DNA of 64,000 bases from Chrysomallon squamiferum (GCA_012295275.1 CM022677.1:1463366-1527365); one strand, 5' to 3'. Shown: positions 36,636 to 50,094, counted from the first letter of the stretch. Numbers and translations: made by a program. The notes: generated by a model from the sequence alone, not told the origin.

Positions 36636-37123
36636 GAAGAACAAAAACAACACCAACAACAATATCAACAACAAGAACAATAAGAACAATAAGAACAGTC
36701 ACAACAACCTCAAAGAAACAAGAACAATAATAATAACAACGTGAAACACCCTAGAGAAATAATCCGTACAAATTGCCAATAGAAAATAAAATAACATAAA
36801 TTCAAACTACGTAACTAATCAAATTCAGAAAATATTAATATTCTCAGTCCATAAATTAAATCTATTTCCCAATTTAACACTTAGTTATTATACACCAAGC
36901 ATTGTTAGAAATACAGCTATTTCATAATTTGTTTGTCAACCAGATTTTGAGAAAAAGAAAAAGACCGAGTACCACTAGTATCCTTAAAATTATATACAAT
37001 TGTTTTCTATATATATTTATATATATATTTTGTTTTTCTTTCTTTTCGTTTTTTTTTTTTTTTTTTTCTAAACGAAGACGCTATGATTATAATTTGGTAT
37101 GTATAACCAATCAATTTTATAAA

Positions 37124-37231
37124 ATGACTGTCACAGTCTGTAACAAAATATTAATAAGGCACAACAACTGGTTTGTAGATAAACATAATGAAATAATACA
37201 GTTCACCCCGCGAAAAATATATCTTGTCTAA
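37124..37231 (+). CDS. Conserved peptide frame in module D (unidentified)
   Basis: An open stretch reading MTVTVCNKILIRHNNWFVDK, then HNEIIQFTPRKIYLV. It aligns without gaps in most of its length with MTITVCDNILIADTTGWFVD and QCKIIHLTPQNKSCLN at 38,224-38,370. A shared NA/peptide pattern in two diverged copies hints at former coding, but it may be only a repeat module. Confidence 0.2.
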   Translation: MTVTVCNKILIRHNNWFVDKHNEIIQFTPRKIYLV

Positions 37232-37794
37232 ACACGAATTCAGAACTGGCGAGTATCGACTCTTTTAAACTGTGAATCAGTCCCCTGTTCAAACTAACTT
37301 AAACATGCACAGTACACAAAAGACGAAACATAATCTCTTACAAAAGGATTTAAAACACGAATCTAAGATCTCTAGTGAGGTATCAAATTTAATATGTAGT
37401 CACGTTTGCAATATCTCGGGTGTTTCTTTTTATTTAATTTTTTGTTTGTTTTAACCTACCAATTATCTTGCTCTTCATTCTATATCCATTATATATATTT
37501 AACTCTGTGTCCAGTTATTTATTTATTTCTGTATTTTTCTTTACTTATCAAAATAAATCAATATATCACAGTAATAAGTACATACTTTATTTTTGTAGTC
37601 ATGTTTTACATTTCGTTGTTCATTTGTGTGTTTCTGTGTGAGTGTGTTTGTTTGTGTGTGTGTGAAATTGATTGTATTGTAAACTATCTTAGAAAGATGA
37701 CGTCACAGTATTTGTCTTTTGCATTGCATATCTCTGTACTTGTGGGCTGAGAAGTGTAAGAAAACTGAAACCAAATAGAACATGTAACTCACTA

Positions 37795-37950
37795 ACTAAC
37801 TAACTAAACAAACAAACAAACAAACAAATCCACAAACAAACAAGGAAACAAATCAACAAACAAATAAATCAACAAACAAACAAATAAACAAACAAACAAG
37901 CAGACAATCAAACAAATACACAAATAAAGAAACAAAATAAAACAAATGAA
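37795..37950. repeat. AACT / AAAC tetranucleotide tract
   Basis: Imperfect (AACT) then (AAAC) units with CAAAT interruptions. Confidence 0.85.
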
Positions 37951-38181
37951 AAAAACATATGATTTTCTTTCTCATCCTAAAAACACTGAAGCATCAGTAC
38001 CGGACCTTTTCTACCCTCTCTGATTATTGTGAATCAATCCCTAGTCCAACTAACTCGAGCGTGCAGTGGAAACAAAACGCGAAATATGATTTGCAACACC
38101 GCGATTTAAAACACGTGTCTGCAGACCTCCTGTGAGGTATCCAGTTTAGTACCTAGTCAAGTTTTTGAGATCTCGGTTATT

Positions 38182-38370
38182 ATGATTTGTTCTTTGTACG
38201 TATTAATGACAGCGCGGGATAAAATGACTATCACAGTGTGTGATAATATACTAATAGCAGATACAACAGGCTGGTTTGTAGATGGACAGTGTAAAATAAT
38301 ACACTTAACCCCCCAAAATAAATCTTGTTTAAACGTGAACACTGAACTGGCGAGTATCGTGTATATTTAA
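38182..38370 (+). CDS. Conserved peptide frame in module D, second copy
   Basis: A 62-codon frame. Residues from MTITVCDNILIADTTGWFVD onward match the frame at 37,124. It ends NTELASIVYI, and the DNA continues with the ctggcgagtatcg word shared by the E segments. No family is recognised. Confidence 0.2.
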   Translation: MICSLYVLMTARDKMTITVCDNILIADTTGWFVDGQCKIIHLTPQNKSCLNVNTELASIVYI

Positions 38371-38535
38371 CTGTACGAATGAAACTCGACATACATAACA
38401 ATAATACTAAAACTATTACTACTACTGGTACTATTACTACTAGTAATACTACTACTACTACTACTAATAATATTTTATGAATATTATGTAGCTATATTAT
38501 ATATACATACATATATTTTATTTTTGCTGTATGTT

Positions 38536-38630
38536 TATATATATATATATACATGCACACACACATATATATACATATATATACATACATACATACATAC
38601 ATACATACATACATACATACATACATACAA
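38536..38630. repeat. (AT)n and (ATAC)n
   Basis: Mixed AT, AC and about twelve ATAC units. Confidence 0.9.
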
Positions 38631-38704
38631 CCTGGAAAATGACTCAAAGGTGTACGGATAGTAAAAGGAAATCAGTTGTTATTTCAACGGTGTTAACACG
38701 TCAT

Positions 38705-38706
<2 letters not shown>

Positions 38707-38783
<77 letters not shown>
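38707..38783. repeat. (CT)38 microsatellite
   Basis: Pure CT at the module D position also occupied by CT in the third unit (41,691). Confidence 0.95.
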
Positions 38784-38784
<1 letters not shown>

Positions 38785-40776
38785 AGTGGAGGCAAAATCA
38801 AAACGCTGCACACCAAAAAATATATATATTTTTTTGTTTCTTCTATTTTTGGTTTCTAATGAAATAAATAGATAAACAAATACAAACTTTTGCAATATAT
38901 TTGGAATAAAATACATTAATTAATAAGTAAATTAATTCGTATTATCAGTAACAGTATTAACAGTAATAACAGTATAGGTATAAAGTTCATAATCCATTTA
39001 ATTAAATATGTAGCTGGTCATAGTTTACAGTTTTGTCAGAAAACTTTCGATAACTTTCATATTACGTGACGTCAATTCGGTGGGATCATGACAGCAGAAC
39101 AGTTTTGTAAAATTATTTAATAACTATTTCATGAATGTTATTTTCCTATCTAGGAAATTGTCAAGACATTTAACATTATAATGTGTTCAGTGTTGCTGTT
39201 GGATCTCTGTCTATTTATATGTGTGTCAAACTATCCGAATTTTATTTCTCACCGTTAATTTCTACAAATCTCAGTACCGGCCCTGTCACCCTCACCTTAG
39301 ATTATTGTGAATCAGTCCCTTGTTCAAACTAACTTGAACGTGCACACTAAACAAAAGACAAAACATTATCTCTTACATCAAAATTTAAAACACGAGTCTA
39401 AGATCTCTAGTGAGGTATCATGTATTGCTTAAACTAACTCGAGCGTGCACAGCAAAGAAAAGGCGAAATATGATTTGCAACATCGCGATTTAAGACACGT
39501 GTCTACAGATCTCCTGTGAGGTAGGCAGTTTAGTACTTAGTCATGCTTTAGAAATTGTTTTGTTGTTTGTACATATTAATGAGAGAGCAGGTCAAAGATC
39601 ATGCTTCATATGTTAGAATATAAAGGTTTATACAAAGCGTCATTCAGTAATAATAATAATTATAATAATAACAGCAGAGACCACAACAAGATTAATAATA
39701 ACAACGAGAACAACAATAATAAGAATGAGAACCGTAACAGTAATAATAACAACAATAAAGAAACAATAACAATAATAATAACAATATGAACAGTAACAGC
39801 AACAACACAAAAACAGCAACATTCTTGAGGCACATCAGAGAAATAGCAAATAATATAATATAATGTCAAACTGCGTTAAAAAACCTAATTCAGTAAATGT
39901 TATTATTCTCAGTCAAATTATAAAATGTATTTCCCAATCTAACACTTAATTATTACATATAAAGTATTGTTAGACATACAACTACTTTGTAACCTGTTTG
40001 TCTACTACATTTCAAAAGAAAAAAGTGAGTAACACTAGTATCCTGAAAATTATACATAATTTTAAACGTTGCCGATTAATTATTTTTTGTTGTTGTTGTT
40101 GTATTTGTTGAACCAAAGGCGCTACTTTTACAGTTTGTTAAATATAACTAATTAAACAGAAGACAAAAAGATAATCTGTAACATCAGGATTTAAAACACA
40201 TGTCTAAGTCCACTAGTGAGGTATCAAACTTAATGTGAAGTCACGTTTTCAATATCTCGGGTACTTTTTTATTTTATTTGTTTTCACATACCAGTTCTCT
40301 TGCTCTTCCTTTATTATTTATTCATTCATTCATTCATTCATTATTTATTTATTTATTTATTCCTATGCTTTTCTTTACTTATTATCAACATAAAATCAAT
40401 CTGTCACAATAATAATAATAAGTACATACTTTATTTGTGTAGTGATGTGTAACATCTATTTTCGTTGTGTGCACGTATCAATCAGACGGAATATATACAC
40501 ACACACAAACACACATATGCACACTCAGACATATATGTATGTACATACATATTATCGAAGTTGTTGTTACCATACTTGTTACGTTGAATCTCGCGTATGT
40601 GTCTATGTCTATGTGTATATGTCCATGTGAATCTGTATGTGAAAGGATTTGTATTGTAAACGTTTTAGAAAGATGTCAAAATATTTACTTTTAGCACTGC
40701 AAACATCATATCGCTCTGCTTACAGGTTACGAAGTGTTAGAAAACTGAAACGAAATCAAACATAAATCAAAAATAA

Positions 40777-40792
40777 ATAATTAAACAAATAA

Positions 40793-40842
<50 letters not shown>

Positions 40843-40910
40843 AATAAATAAATAAACAAACAAACAAATAAATAAATAAATAAATAAACACATAAAAAAA
40901 AAAAAAAAAA
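40777..40910. repeat. (AAAT)n, (AT)n, (AAAC)n and poly-A
   Basis: A compound array of four simple repeats in a row. Confidence 0.9.
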
Positions 40911-41685
40911 TGTAACTGAGATATATGGTTTCTTTCGTGATGCTAAAATCACTGAAGCCTCAGTACCGGCCCTGTTCCCCTCCTCTCTGATTAGAGTGAA
41001 TCAGTCCCTTGATCCAACTAACTCGAGCGTGCACAGCAAACAAAACGCGAAACATGATTTGTAACACCGCGATTTAAAACACGTGTCTACAGATCTCCCG
41101 TGAGGTATCCAGTTTAGTACCTAGTCAAGTTTTTGAGATATCAATCTTTGCGTTTTGTTGTTTGTACGGTATCAATGAGAGAGGGGTCAACGAACAACCT
41201 TCTTATCTGCAAACAGAACATTACGTCCAGCAGTAATCATAATAATACAAAAAAAGCTAAAAAAAAATAATAATAATAATAGCGGCTTGGAAATAGAAAA
41301 TAATATAGCATAAACTCAAATTGCGCAGCTGATCTAATTCAGTAAATGTTATAATTGTCAGTCGATAAATTAGATTTATTTCCCAATCAAACATTTAATT
41401 ATTATATATCAAGTATTGTTAGAAATACAGCTACTTTGTAATCTGTTTGTGTACCACATTTTGAGAAGAAAAGATAAACAATTATGTTATTAACACTAGT
41501 ACATTGAAAATTATACATAATTATTTTCTAAGTATTTTAATAATAATAATAATAGTAATAATAATAATATTTTCTTGTGAATACTATGTAGCTATATAAA
41601 GATAGAGAAAATTTTATGTGTATGTAAAACCTGCGCAATGAATGAAAGCTTTACAGATAGTGAAAAGAAGACTACAAAAATTCAG

Positions 41686-41833
<148 letters not shown>

Positions 41834-42060
41834 ACAAATCTCAGTACTGGCCCTGTCACCCACCTCCTAGATCATTGTGAATCGGTGCCTTGTTCAAACT
41901 AATTTGAACGTGCACAATAAACAAAAGACAAGACATTATCTCTTACATCAAAATTTAAAACACGAGAGTAAGATCTCTAGTGAGATACCATTTATTGCTC
42001 AAACTAACTCGAGCGTGCACAGCAAAGTAAAGGCGAAATATGATTTGTAACACATTAGGG

Positions 42061-42510
42061 CTTCACTCATTTTTGCTTTTGAGTCAGTTTATAGCAAAAC
42101 AAAATCGTTGATATACACGAATCCCTACTGAAATAAATGTGTTAGATATACGTGTTATATGTACGTGTTACCTTCTTCCACTCAAGATAACTAAACACAC
42201 TCGATCTTAGATATTTTCAGTAAAAGATATTGTTATTTATCTTAACAACAAATAAGTAATTGGTATTATATGATATAAAATGTTCAGAGAAATTTTAATT
42301 TTGTAATGTGTCTAGTAAATTTAATGCATATGTTTTGATTATGTAAACAACTTCAGACATTCTGTAAATATACCATAACAATTTAGCGACATAAAATGCA
42401 AATAATGCAGTTTTAAATTATTTTTCTGTTTATGCACTTTTGTATGTTTCTTACAGTAACACATATTTTAATTTATTTGACAAACATTTACTACTAGGAA
42501 TGTGTAGAAC

Positions 42511-42558
<48 letters not shown>

Positions 42559-42944
42559 GATTATTGATAGTGTAGAAACTTATCTATTTAGCACATTAAT
42601 TTACTTTACTTGTTTTTTATATTAAAATGGATTAGCATACAGAAACAGGGTAACCATTTGTCCCTGCTTCAGACTTAAACACGGATAAGCAAAATATATT
42701 TACCAACATAGTTGTCTAATAATGGCCGCGAACTCGACCGTCCCACGCGTTCTGTGTGTCTTTGTCTTTTCTTTGATCCCCCCCGGGCTCTTTTGTGTCT
42801 TACTTAAATAAACTTAATGCGTATCAATGGCGGAGCCGAGAAAAATTCCTTTTGTCTCTCGCTAATGATAGTTAATTTTTAAAAGATTTCATTAATTGGA
42901 TTACTGTTAACTAACAATATACTGTTGATTAATATATACTGTTA
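42061..42944. other. Single-copy stretch between D and B2
   Basis: An ATT array lies at 42,511-42,560. The GC-richer part at 42,720-42,835 holds a run of C and cccgggctcttttgtgtc, with no coding signal. The word agggtaaccatttgtccctg at 42,648 is weakly like a transposon end. Confidence 0.45.
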
Positions 42945-44501
42945 GGAATTTTTGTAGAAATGAATGGGCAACATATTCACTTACTTTAACGATGGATACA
43001 ATTCAGTTATGATATCTTAGACTGTATTAAAGTAAGCTGTTTAAGTAAATAATCATTATGTTATCGATATTATCAAAAACTGTATCTTATTGGTACAACA
43101 ATATAAAATATTATAATAAGTAAAAATAGAAATGGCTACCAGCGGATTCTTCAAGTAGGTATAAAGTAAATTGCAGTCCGTGGTTTAATAAATAAGTTAG
43201 GACCAATTTTCTAAATTAAACACCACAGAAGACAGTAAATCCAGATATGGCTGAGAAATCTTTCCATAGCTTGATCGAGGCCCTATTAGCGTACAGTTAA
43301 AAACTCTACTGCGTAAGATAAAAACCAGTTTACTGCCATAGTTGTATTATTTTATATTGTATTTTATGTGATGAATAAAAATAAAATTAAAATAAAGAAA
43401 TAAAGAAAGAAAACAAATACAAATAAATAAATAACAAAAAGGAATGAGTGACAAAAATAAATAATTGAAATAAAAAATAAATAAAAATAAACGCAAATTA
43501 AAAATAAGAATTACTACCACAAGTGATGAGTATCAGTCTTAATATTTGAACAATCATTTTTATTTTTGTTTTTTGTTGTTGTTTTTTTCATGTTGTACGT
43601 TATATTTATATCCTATATATATATGTATAATCATACGTAGTGTTTGTCATATCTGCGTTTAGGTCGCTTTGACTCATAACATGTACAAATAAAAGAGGGT
43701 CCCATATTTTCTGATTCACCATTACATTGCATTTTTCACGATCCTAGGTATAACGTTTCTTCTCTCCAGTACTATTAACACACTATTTTTATCTGACCTA
43801 AAAAACAGACAATTGTTAGCAATCAGTTTTTCATGAATATAACATGGAAAATAAAGCTAGATAATTTACATGCAAAATAAATAATATATACAGTTAACAG
43901 GTTTCAAAGGCAAGTTAAATTATATGAGACACATTGTATGTAATAAAATATGTGCATTTATTTACCGCTAAATGTGGCGTGACATCTGATTTCAGTCGCG
44001 TGTTTATGAGCAGATGACATTGTAAACAGCGATACACAGAAGATATTTCAGTGACCTGTCAAACAGGACGTTGTCAGTTCCAGGAAAACACTCACCAAGC
44101 AAGGACGTACTTTTGTTCGCAGGCGGACATTTTGAAATTTGAAGGTATTTTGTATTTTATTGTAATTTAATATATGCTGTACTATTAGTACTTTTACTTA
44201 AATCAGACCAGACATACTGAATTAGTAATCTATTTTATCAAAGCTATACATTTTTTGTGTGAATTGTCTTTAACGATTTTATTTGTTTTCGATTTTTTAT
44301 ACCTAACACACTGGTTTATGATAAATATCGAAGAATATTTAATAATAACAACCCCAACAACAACAATAATAAAATAAAAAAATACTAAGAAGAAATACAA
44401 ATATAATGGTATCAACATTATAATAATACTTATTATTCTAGTAGTAGTAGTAGTAGAAGTTGCAGTAGCAGTAGTTGTAATAGTATCACCTAAATACATG
44501 T

Positions 44502-44840
44502 ACCGGACCAATTATCGGAACTCCTTGGGGCCTGAGGCATTCTGAATTTCTGGATTTTCCGGTTTTCTCGTGCCAAGGCATCTAAATTCGTAAATATTTA
44601 GGCATAAACATTTTAAAATTAAAAAAAAAAAAAATAAAGCAAATTGACGACACACAACTGTGGCGACTCGACACGTAAACAATGCGGCGAGTGAATGAAC
44701 AGCACGCGGCTTGAAAGAGCAGTTACGGTCTGGTGAGGACAAAACCCGTGCGCGAAAACTATGAAAATTACGTCGGGAAAAAGTTCCGGTTTTCTTGTCT
44801 TTCGGTATTTCAGGACGCCGGATAATTGGTTCCTCTATCT
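44502..44840 (-). mobile_element. About 340-bp pogo/Tigger-like MITE (B2)
   Basis: Inverted copy of 28,561-28,899 with both terminal motifs. The close match shows it was present before the inverted duplication. Confidence 0.5.
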
Positions 44841-45591
44841 GAAGAGATCAGTTAATCGTTTATAGTTTATGCTGTATCTGATTACTTCGTTTTACTTTAT
44901 ATCATTTTGTTTATGTATTTATTTATAGATCCCTGATCTCTGTGATGAATAGTAGAGTTAAAAAGAAATTACTCCTTTCTAAGAAATTATCGATCAGAAA
45001 TTGTTTCTGGTAAATATCGGTTTTGAAACTACAATGTATTTTATATTGTGTTAATTTAATTTAATTTAATTTAATTTATTATTATTATTACTATTATTAT
45101 TATTGATATACTGCTATTGATATACATATAATAAACAGTATTACAGCGTGAGTCTTTTCAAAGATATGGTACGTGCCAATAGAAGATATGAAAATATTAT
45201 CTCATATAACAGTATTATTTTCTATTTACAAGTTTGTTAGTTTGTTCTCTTTATTGGAAATAATTGGGTTGTCTATATCTTCTTCCTTGAACTAATCACA
45301 AGTGTAATTGATTTCATATTTTCAAGGCTTTATTTCTACACTGATGGGCAGAGAGTTTTTTAACAATGAATTTGTCAGATCGTTGTAAATAACACCCGAG
45401 TATACCTTTGTGTTTCTCATATAGCAGTGACACGCTATTTTTATCTTAGCTACATTACAAACAAACGTCACGTGTTAGCTTAACTTGATATACTGGTCAT
45501 GCAAGCATCGTCAGAGAAATAAAATAGGTACACGTATATTTAGTGCACTGTAAAATTTATTTCTTCTTATTGTTGTTTTTGCTCTTGTTTC

Positions 45592-45671
<80 letters not shown>
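45592..45671. repeat. (ATT)n microsatellite
   Basis: About 26 units, the inverted partner of 27,734-27,801. Confidence 0.95.
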
Positions 45672-45838
45672 TACAGATTTCATAATTTACGTATAAACAA
45701 TGCAGTCTAGTAGTACTTAATCTATTCAATTGTTGTAATCAATTTTAAAGAAGATTTATGTAAGATGTATACATATATCTCGTATCAGGATTTCATTATT
45801 TTATTCTGACATTGAAACCTAACAACGTGACACTTGAT

Positions 45839-46060
45839 CAGTGTCGTGTGGAGGTCTGGTGAAGCCCGGGGCCAACTCCTTGATTGTAATTCCCAAAGAT
45901 TCAAGTACAAGGCCTAGCACTGAGGAATAGTATGAGAAAGGAAGATATTTTGAATATGTAAACACAGATGAAACATAAAATAAATACTTTATTCGATTTA
46001 AATATAAATCTGGATGCCCGGTGCCAGAGCCCCTTCGCCCCTCACCTCTGCACGCCACTG
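45839..46060 (-). mobile_element. 222-bp hAT-type MITE with 8-bp TSD (B2)
   Basis: Same element as 27,344-27,565, inverted, with cacttgat target duplications at 45,831-45,838 and 46,061-46,068. Same length and same site, so the insertion preceded the duplication. Confidence 0.88.
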
Positions 46061-47157
46061 CACTTGATGACGTGTAAAATATCTGACGTCACTCGCGTGT
46101 TTATCAGTGGAGGATTTTGAGAACCAAAAGTACACAAATTGAAAGGCTATGATATTTTTATTTTATTATGTTTTAACTATTCCGGTGTTCTTAATTTATT
46201 ACTAAATATATCAGAGTTTGTTCTCTAACAAATAGAGTATTTAAGTGTGAGGTTTTTTAAATTGAAATGAAACTAGGTTACGTGTATCCTGACTTTAGTA
46301 TGCTGTTATTGTTAATAGTAGTAGTAGTAGTAGCAACATCTTTACTACTAGTACTACTATTTCTGTTACTACCCTAGTAGAGCCATTATTTCTTATTGAT
46401 ATATTTTGCTATTTATTGCTTACTTTATTTCATTTCGTTTTATTTTAATTTAATTTTAATTCATTTATTCTTAGATCGGTGATAGCGGTGATCTACAGCA
46501 GTTGAGTCGATAGAGAGAAAATTATCGCTTAAATAAATTCTCCATCAGCAAGTTTAAATTAGAAGGTATTTTAAATTGTTTTCTATTTCAAAAATATCGC
46601 ATCCTGGTTTGTTTCTTTATTATTATTTTTTTCTTTATTAATAAATCTTGTTCTTTAGTGTTTCTTTTTAGATCTGTTACTGACGGATTATTTTGCTCAC
46701 TTTTCGAGAAGTAAATTGTTATAAATGACTACAAGTACATTGCGATATGAAAATCGTTTCTCCCACAGTGAAATATTTCTTACCTGACTGACCACTCACC
46801 TCTGTTTATAATAATAATGATAATTGTAATAAAAATTATTTGTGTCTTCGTCATCATCATAGATATCATTACCATAACCACAAGGTATTTCTTTTTTATC
46901 CTTTATCTATCCGATGTTTTTCTTTCTTTCCTTATCTTTTATTTATTTATTTATTTATCATTTATTTATTTATTTATTTTTAGATCTCTGATCTCAGTGT
47001 TTAGTAGTAGAGGCCTTAAACAGAAAGTAGTGGGTTTTTAGAAATTATTTTGGTTTGATTAATTTTTTATATAAAAAGTGTTTGTTTCGGTTTTGGAATA
47101 TGTCCATGTACAGGTCATATGTACACGGAAATATTTGTAAATTATATTTAGTATGAC

Positions 47158-47159
<2 letters not shown>

Positions 47160-47224
<65 letters not shown>
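47160..47224. repeat. (ATT)n microsatellite
   Basis: Pure ATT, partner of 26,202-26,261. Confidence 0.95.
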
Positions 47225-47356
47225 GTGAGCTATTTTTAATTTTATTGATATTTAATTGATTCTTTTTTATTACTTTACTTTTTATATATTTTTTCCTTGA
47301 ATTATTACATTTCTATGTGTGATCAGTTTGTTTTTCCATTGTTCTCCCTACTCTAT

Positions 47357-47365
47357 TATAATAAC

Positions 47366-47406
<41 letters not shown>

Positions 47407-47423
47407 TAATAATCATAATAGTA

Positions 47424-47514
<91 letters not shown>

Positions 47515-47517
47515 CCT
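47357..47517. repeat. AAT-to-ATT inverted triplet array at BTB start
   Basis: About 80 bp of AAT-type units followed directly by about 78 bp of ATT units, ending 18 bp before the BTB ATG. The two halves are complementary and could form a long hairpin in DNA or RNA. In the left arm only a plain AAT array is seen upstream of the gene. Confidence 0.9.
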
Positions 47518-47534
47518 CTGTTTCTAGTGAAAAC

Positions 47535-49074
47535 ATGGCCACCTCATGTACAATCTCAGGTTGGCAGACAGGGAAGAATCTGATAGAATGCCTTGAGCAC
47601 GTTTTTCTTACAAAAACTCTCACGGACGTCAGATTTTTAGTTGGGGAACATAGAACTGCTGTCGATGCTCACCGATTAATTCTGATCATTCGAAGCGAAG
47701 TTTTCAGTCAGATGTTGATTGGAGAACTTCGCGAAAAATCAGATATTGTGATACCTGATGTGAAGGCAGACATCTTTTCAGAGTTTTTAAAGTATGTTAA
47801 AAAACACACACACGAACACAGATACACACACACACACACACAGATACACACACAGACATGGAAACACACGTACGAACACAGTGAGGAAGAGAGACATACA
47901 TACAGACACGAACGTTGATAACAAGTAATCTAATTATTTTCTTAGTAATCTAATTATTTTCTAATTAATTATCTCTCGTTTTGAAGTCTTACTCTACTTC
48001 TTTTACACAGATATCTTTACACGGATGACGTCGTCATAACAGGCGACAACGTCACCGGTCTGCTGTATCTATCGAAGAAGTACATAGTCACGACACTGGA
48101 AGATCAGTGCGTCAACTATTTGGAGTCGTCGTTGTCGTCATGGAATGCGTGCGTCGTGCTGGAACAAGCTCACCTGTTTGATGAACATCATCTAAGGGGA
48201 AAAAGTCTGGACTATATTTTGGAAAATGGCGACGAAGTTCTGAAGTCAGATGAAGTCACCGATCTTTGTCACGAATGTCTGCTTGAGATCGTACGATCAG
48301 ACGAACTGGCAGCACACGAGAAAAATGTTTTTCGAAGCCGCTGTGAAGTGGGCTGACAGCGCGTGCAGGAAGCAAGGGAAGAATACGAGTGAAAAAAACA
48401 TGCGCGAAGCACTGGGAGAGGTCGTGAAGCACGTGCGTTACCCATTACTGAATTGGAGGTATTTTGTAAAACACGTGACACACACTCACATACTCACTGA
48501 GACAGAAGAACTCAAAATTACAAAACATTTCCTTTGTCCAGATGAAGATGTTTCACCTTTCAACTCAAAGAAGAGAGCTGAAGTGAAAACACAGATTAAA
48601 ATAGACAGGCTTCATAGACCTGATCGTGCTATTGACTATTATATGGATTTGCCATGCACTGGTAAAGAAGATGACGCCATTACTTTCTCTGTCAACAAAA
48701 ACGCTTTACTTCGCGGATTTCAGTTGTACGGTGAAAGTGTACCACGAAACTACGACGTCAGCGCCTTCGTCACTGCTACAAGAACAGACGAAATACTGGA
48801 CGGGTCTACACTGACACAGAGATATGAAAACGTGTATGACGTGTATGACGTCGTGTTCAGACGTCCAGTGAAGATTACTAAAGACACTGAGTACAGCTTG
48901 TTTGTTAATGTTAAGGGAGTCTACTCAATGTGTGGATTTGTAGGTAAATCAAAAATTGTTGTAGACGCTTTTGTTTGTAGATTTTCTAAATCACACAAAT
49001 CTAAACACAGTGACAGACGACTTCGTACAGATGTGACACACGGACAAATACCTGCTTTGTTATTTTTAGTGTAA
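47535..49074 (+). pseudogene. BTB-BACK-PHR (BTBD1/2/3/6-like) gene, nearly intact copy
   Basis: Proteins of this family are Cullin-3 substrate adaptors: the BTB domain binds Cullin-3 and the C-terminal PHR beta-sandwich recruits partners. Exon 1 (47,535-47,791) starts MATSCTISGWQTGKNLIECL and carries the BTB core TDVRFLVGE and AVDAHRLILIIRSEVFSQML. The intron (47,792-48,010, gtatgt...acacag) is AC-rich. Exon 2 (48,011-49,074) begins YLYTDDVVITGDNVTGLLYL and continues through a BACK region (LEQAHLFDEHHLRGKSLDYI, FEAAVKWADSACRKQG). It ends with a PHR domain (NKNALLRGFQLYG, DGSTLTQRYENV, HGQIPALLFLV). One extra C at 48,333 shifts the frame after EKNVF. Removing it from the count gives exactly 440 codons including the stop. 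It is either a very young pseudogene or an assembly error. The length, about 439 aa, is slightly shorter than typical relatives. Confidence 0.9.
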
Positions 49075-49729
49075 AAAACAACATCGTTCAAACACTGTCA
49101 CTTTCAGCCATCACTGGGATCATATTTTCATTTATTTATTTATTTATGTTTGTTTGTTTACATTTTGTGTTTCTGATGACGTCAGACAGCAGTGATGACG
49201 TCATACTCACTTGATTTGAATTTTTTGTTTTCTAATGGACTGATTTCTGTCAAACACGTGCATCGTGTATATTATACACATCTCATTTCTTCATTATTGT
49301 TATTACTGTTATTGTTTATTTATTTATTTATTATTATTATTTTTTAAATTTCTTTTGTATATGAGTAATAATATGTTTGTATATTTTGTATGTATTTCCT
49401 TGTTAGACCTGAAAATAAGGACTGTTATTTTCTTTTACTAAGACTAGCAACTCTTTGTTTATTTACTTATTTATGAGATATAAATAAATGAAAAACAGAT
49501 AAATAAATTTTTATTTTTATTTTGAATTTTCAACTTCGTTTATTTTTGTATTTAATTGGTGTTTAAAATGTAAACAGGTGAATTACAACGATATACAAAT
49601 AAATGTGTCAGGTATTATTATTTACTTTTGTTATTTATTTATTTATTTATTTGTTTCTTTTCTGCAAACATTCACTAATAGTATATGTATGTGTGAATAC
49701 ACACACAGATAATACATACATACATACGT

Positions 49730-49735
<6 letters not shown>
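49075..49735. other. 3' flank of BTB gene, AT-rich
   Basis: Shared with the left arm to 49,570 and with the 3' stub region at 55,850-56,540. It contains two CRE-like palindromes, TTTA runs and several aataaa words, for example near 49,484, any of which could be a polyadenylation signal. Confidence 0.6.
49177..49206. promoter_or_regulatory. Paired CRE-like palindromes after BTB stop
   Basis: Two perfect TGACGTCA sites about 20 bp apart, separated by gacagcagtga, about 100 bp beyond the BTB stop codon. The stub copy at 55,981-56,010 has both sites mutated, and the left copy keeps one. A regulatory role is a guess. Confidence 0.3.
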
Positions 49736-49771
<36 letters not shown>

Positions 49772-49849
49772 TAGCTTGTCTTAGGTTTCACCAACACTGA
49801 TCATTAGTTAATTTTAAAATACAGAATAAATAAATAAACTGTTTTAAAC

Positions 49850-50001
49850 ACACACTCATACAGACACACATGAACACACACACACACTCATACAGACACA
49901 ACACACACACACACACTCATACAGACACACATGAACACACACACACACACTCATACAGACACACATGAACACACACACACACACTCATACAGACACACAT
50001 G

Positions 50002-50092
<91 letters not shown>
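49850..50092. repeat. (AC)n with a 34-37 bp higher-order unit
   Basis: The unit actcatacagacacacatga, followed by a variable AC run, repeats about four times. About 90 bp of nearly pure AC follows. Confidence 0.92.

Positions 50093-50094
<2 letters not shown>

Larger units (their letters stand above)
42945..49570. repeat. Inverted repeat arm B2
   Basis: Reverse-complement partner of 23,990-30,360. The outer part (43,800-47,200) matches closely. The innermost 300 bp (42,945-43,245 with 30,085-30,360) are visibly more diverged, about 75-80% by eye. It contains the better BTB copy and both MITEs. Confidence 0.88.

Noticed and set aside
42640-42840. GC-rich patch with agggtaaccatttgtccctg
   Set aside because: It resembles a transposon end only weakly. 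No partner terminus or target duplication was seen.
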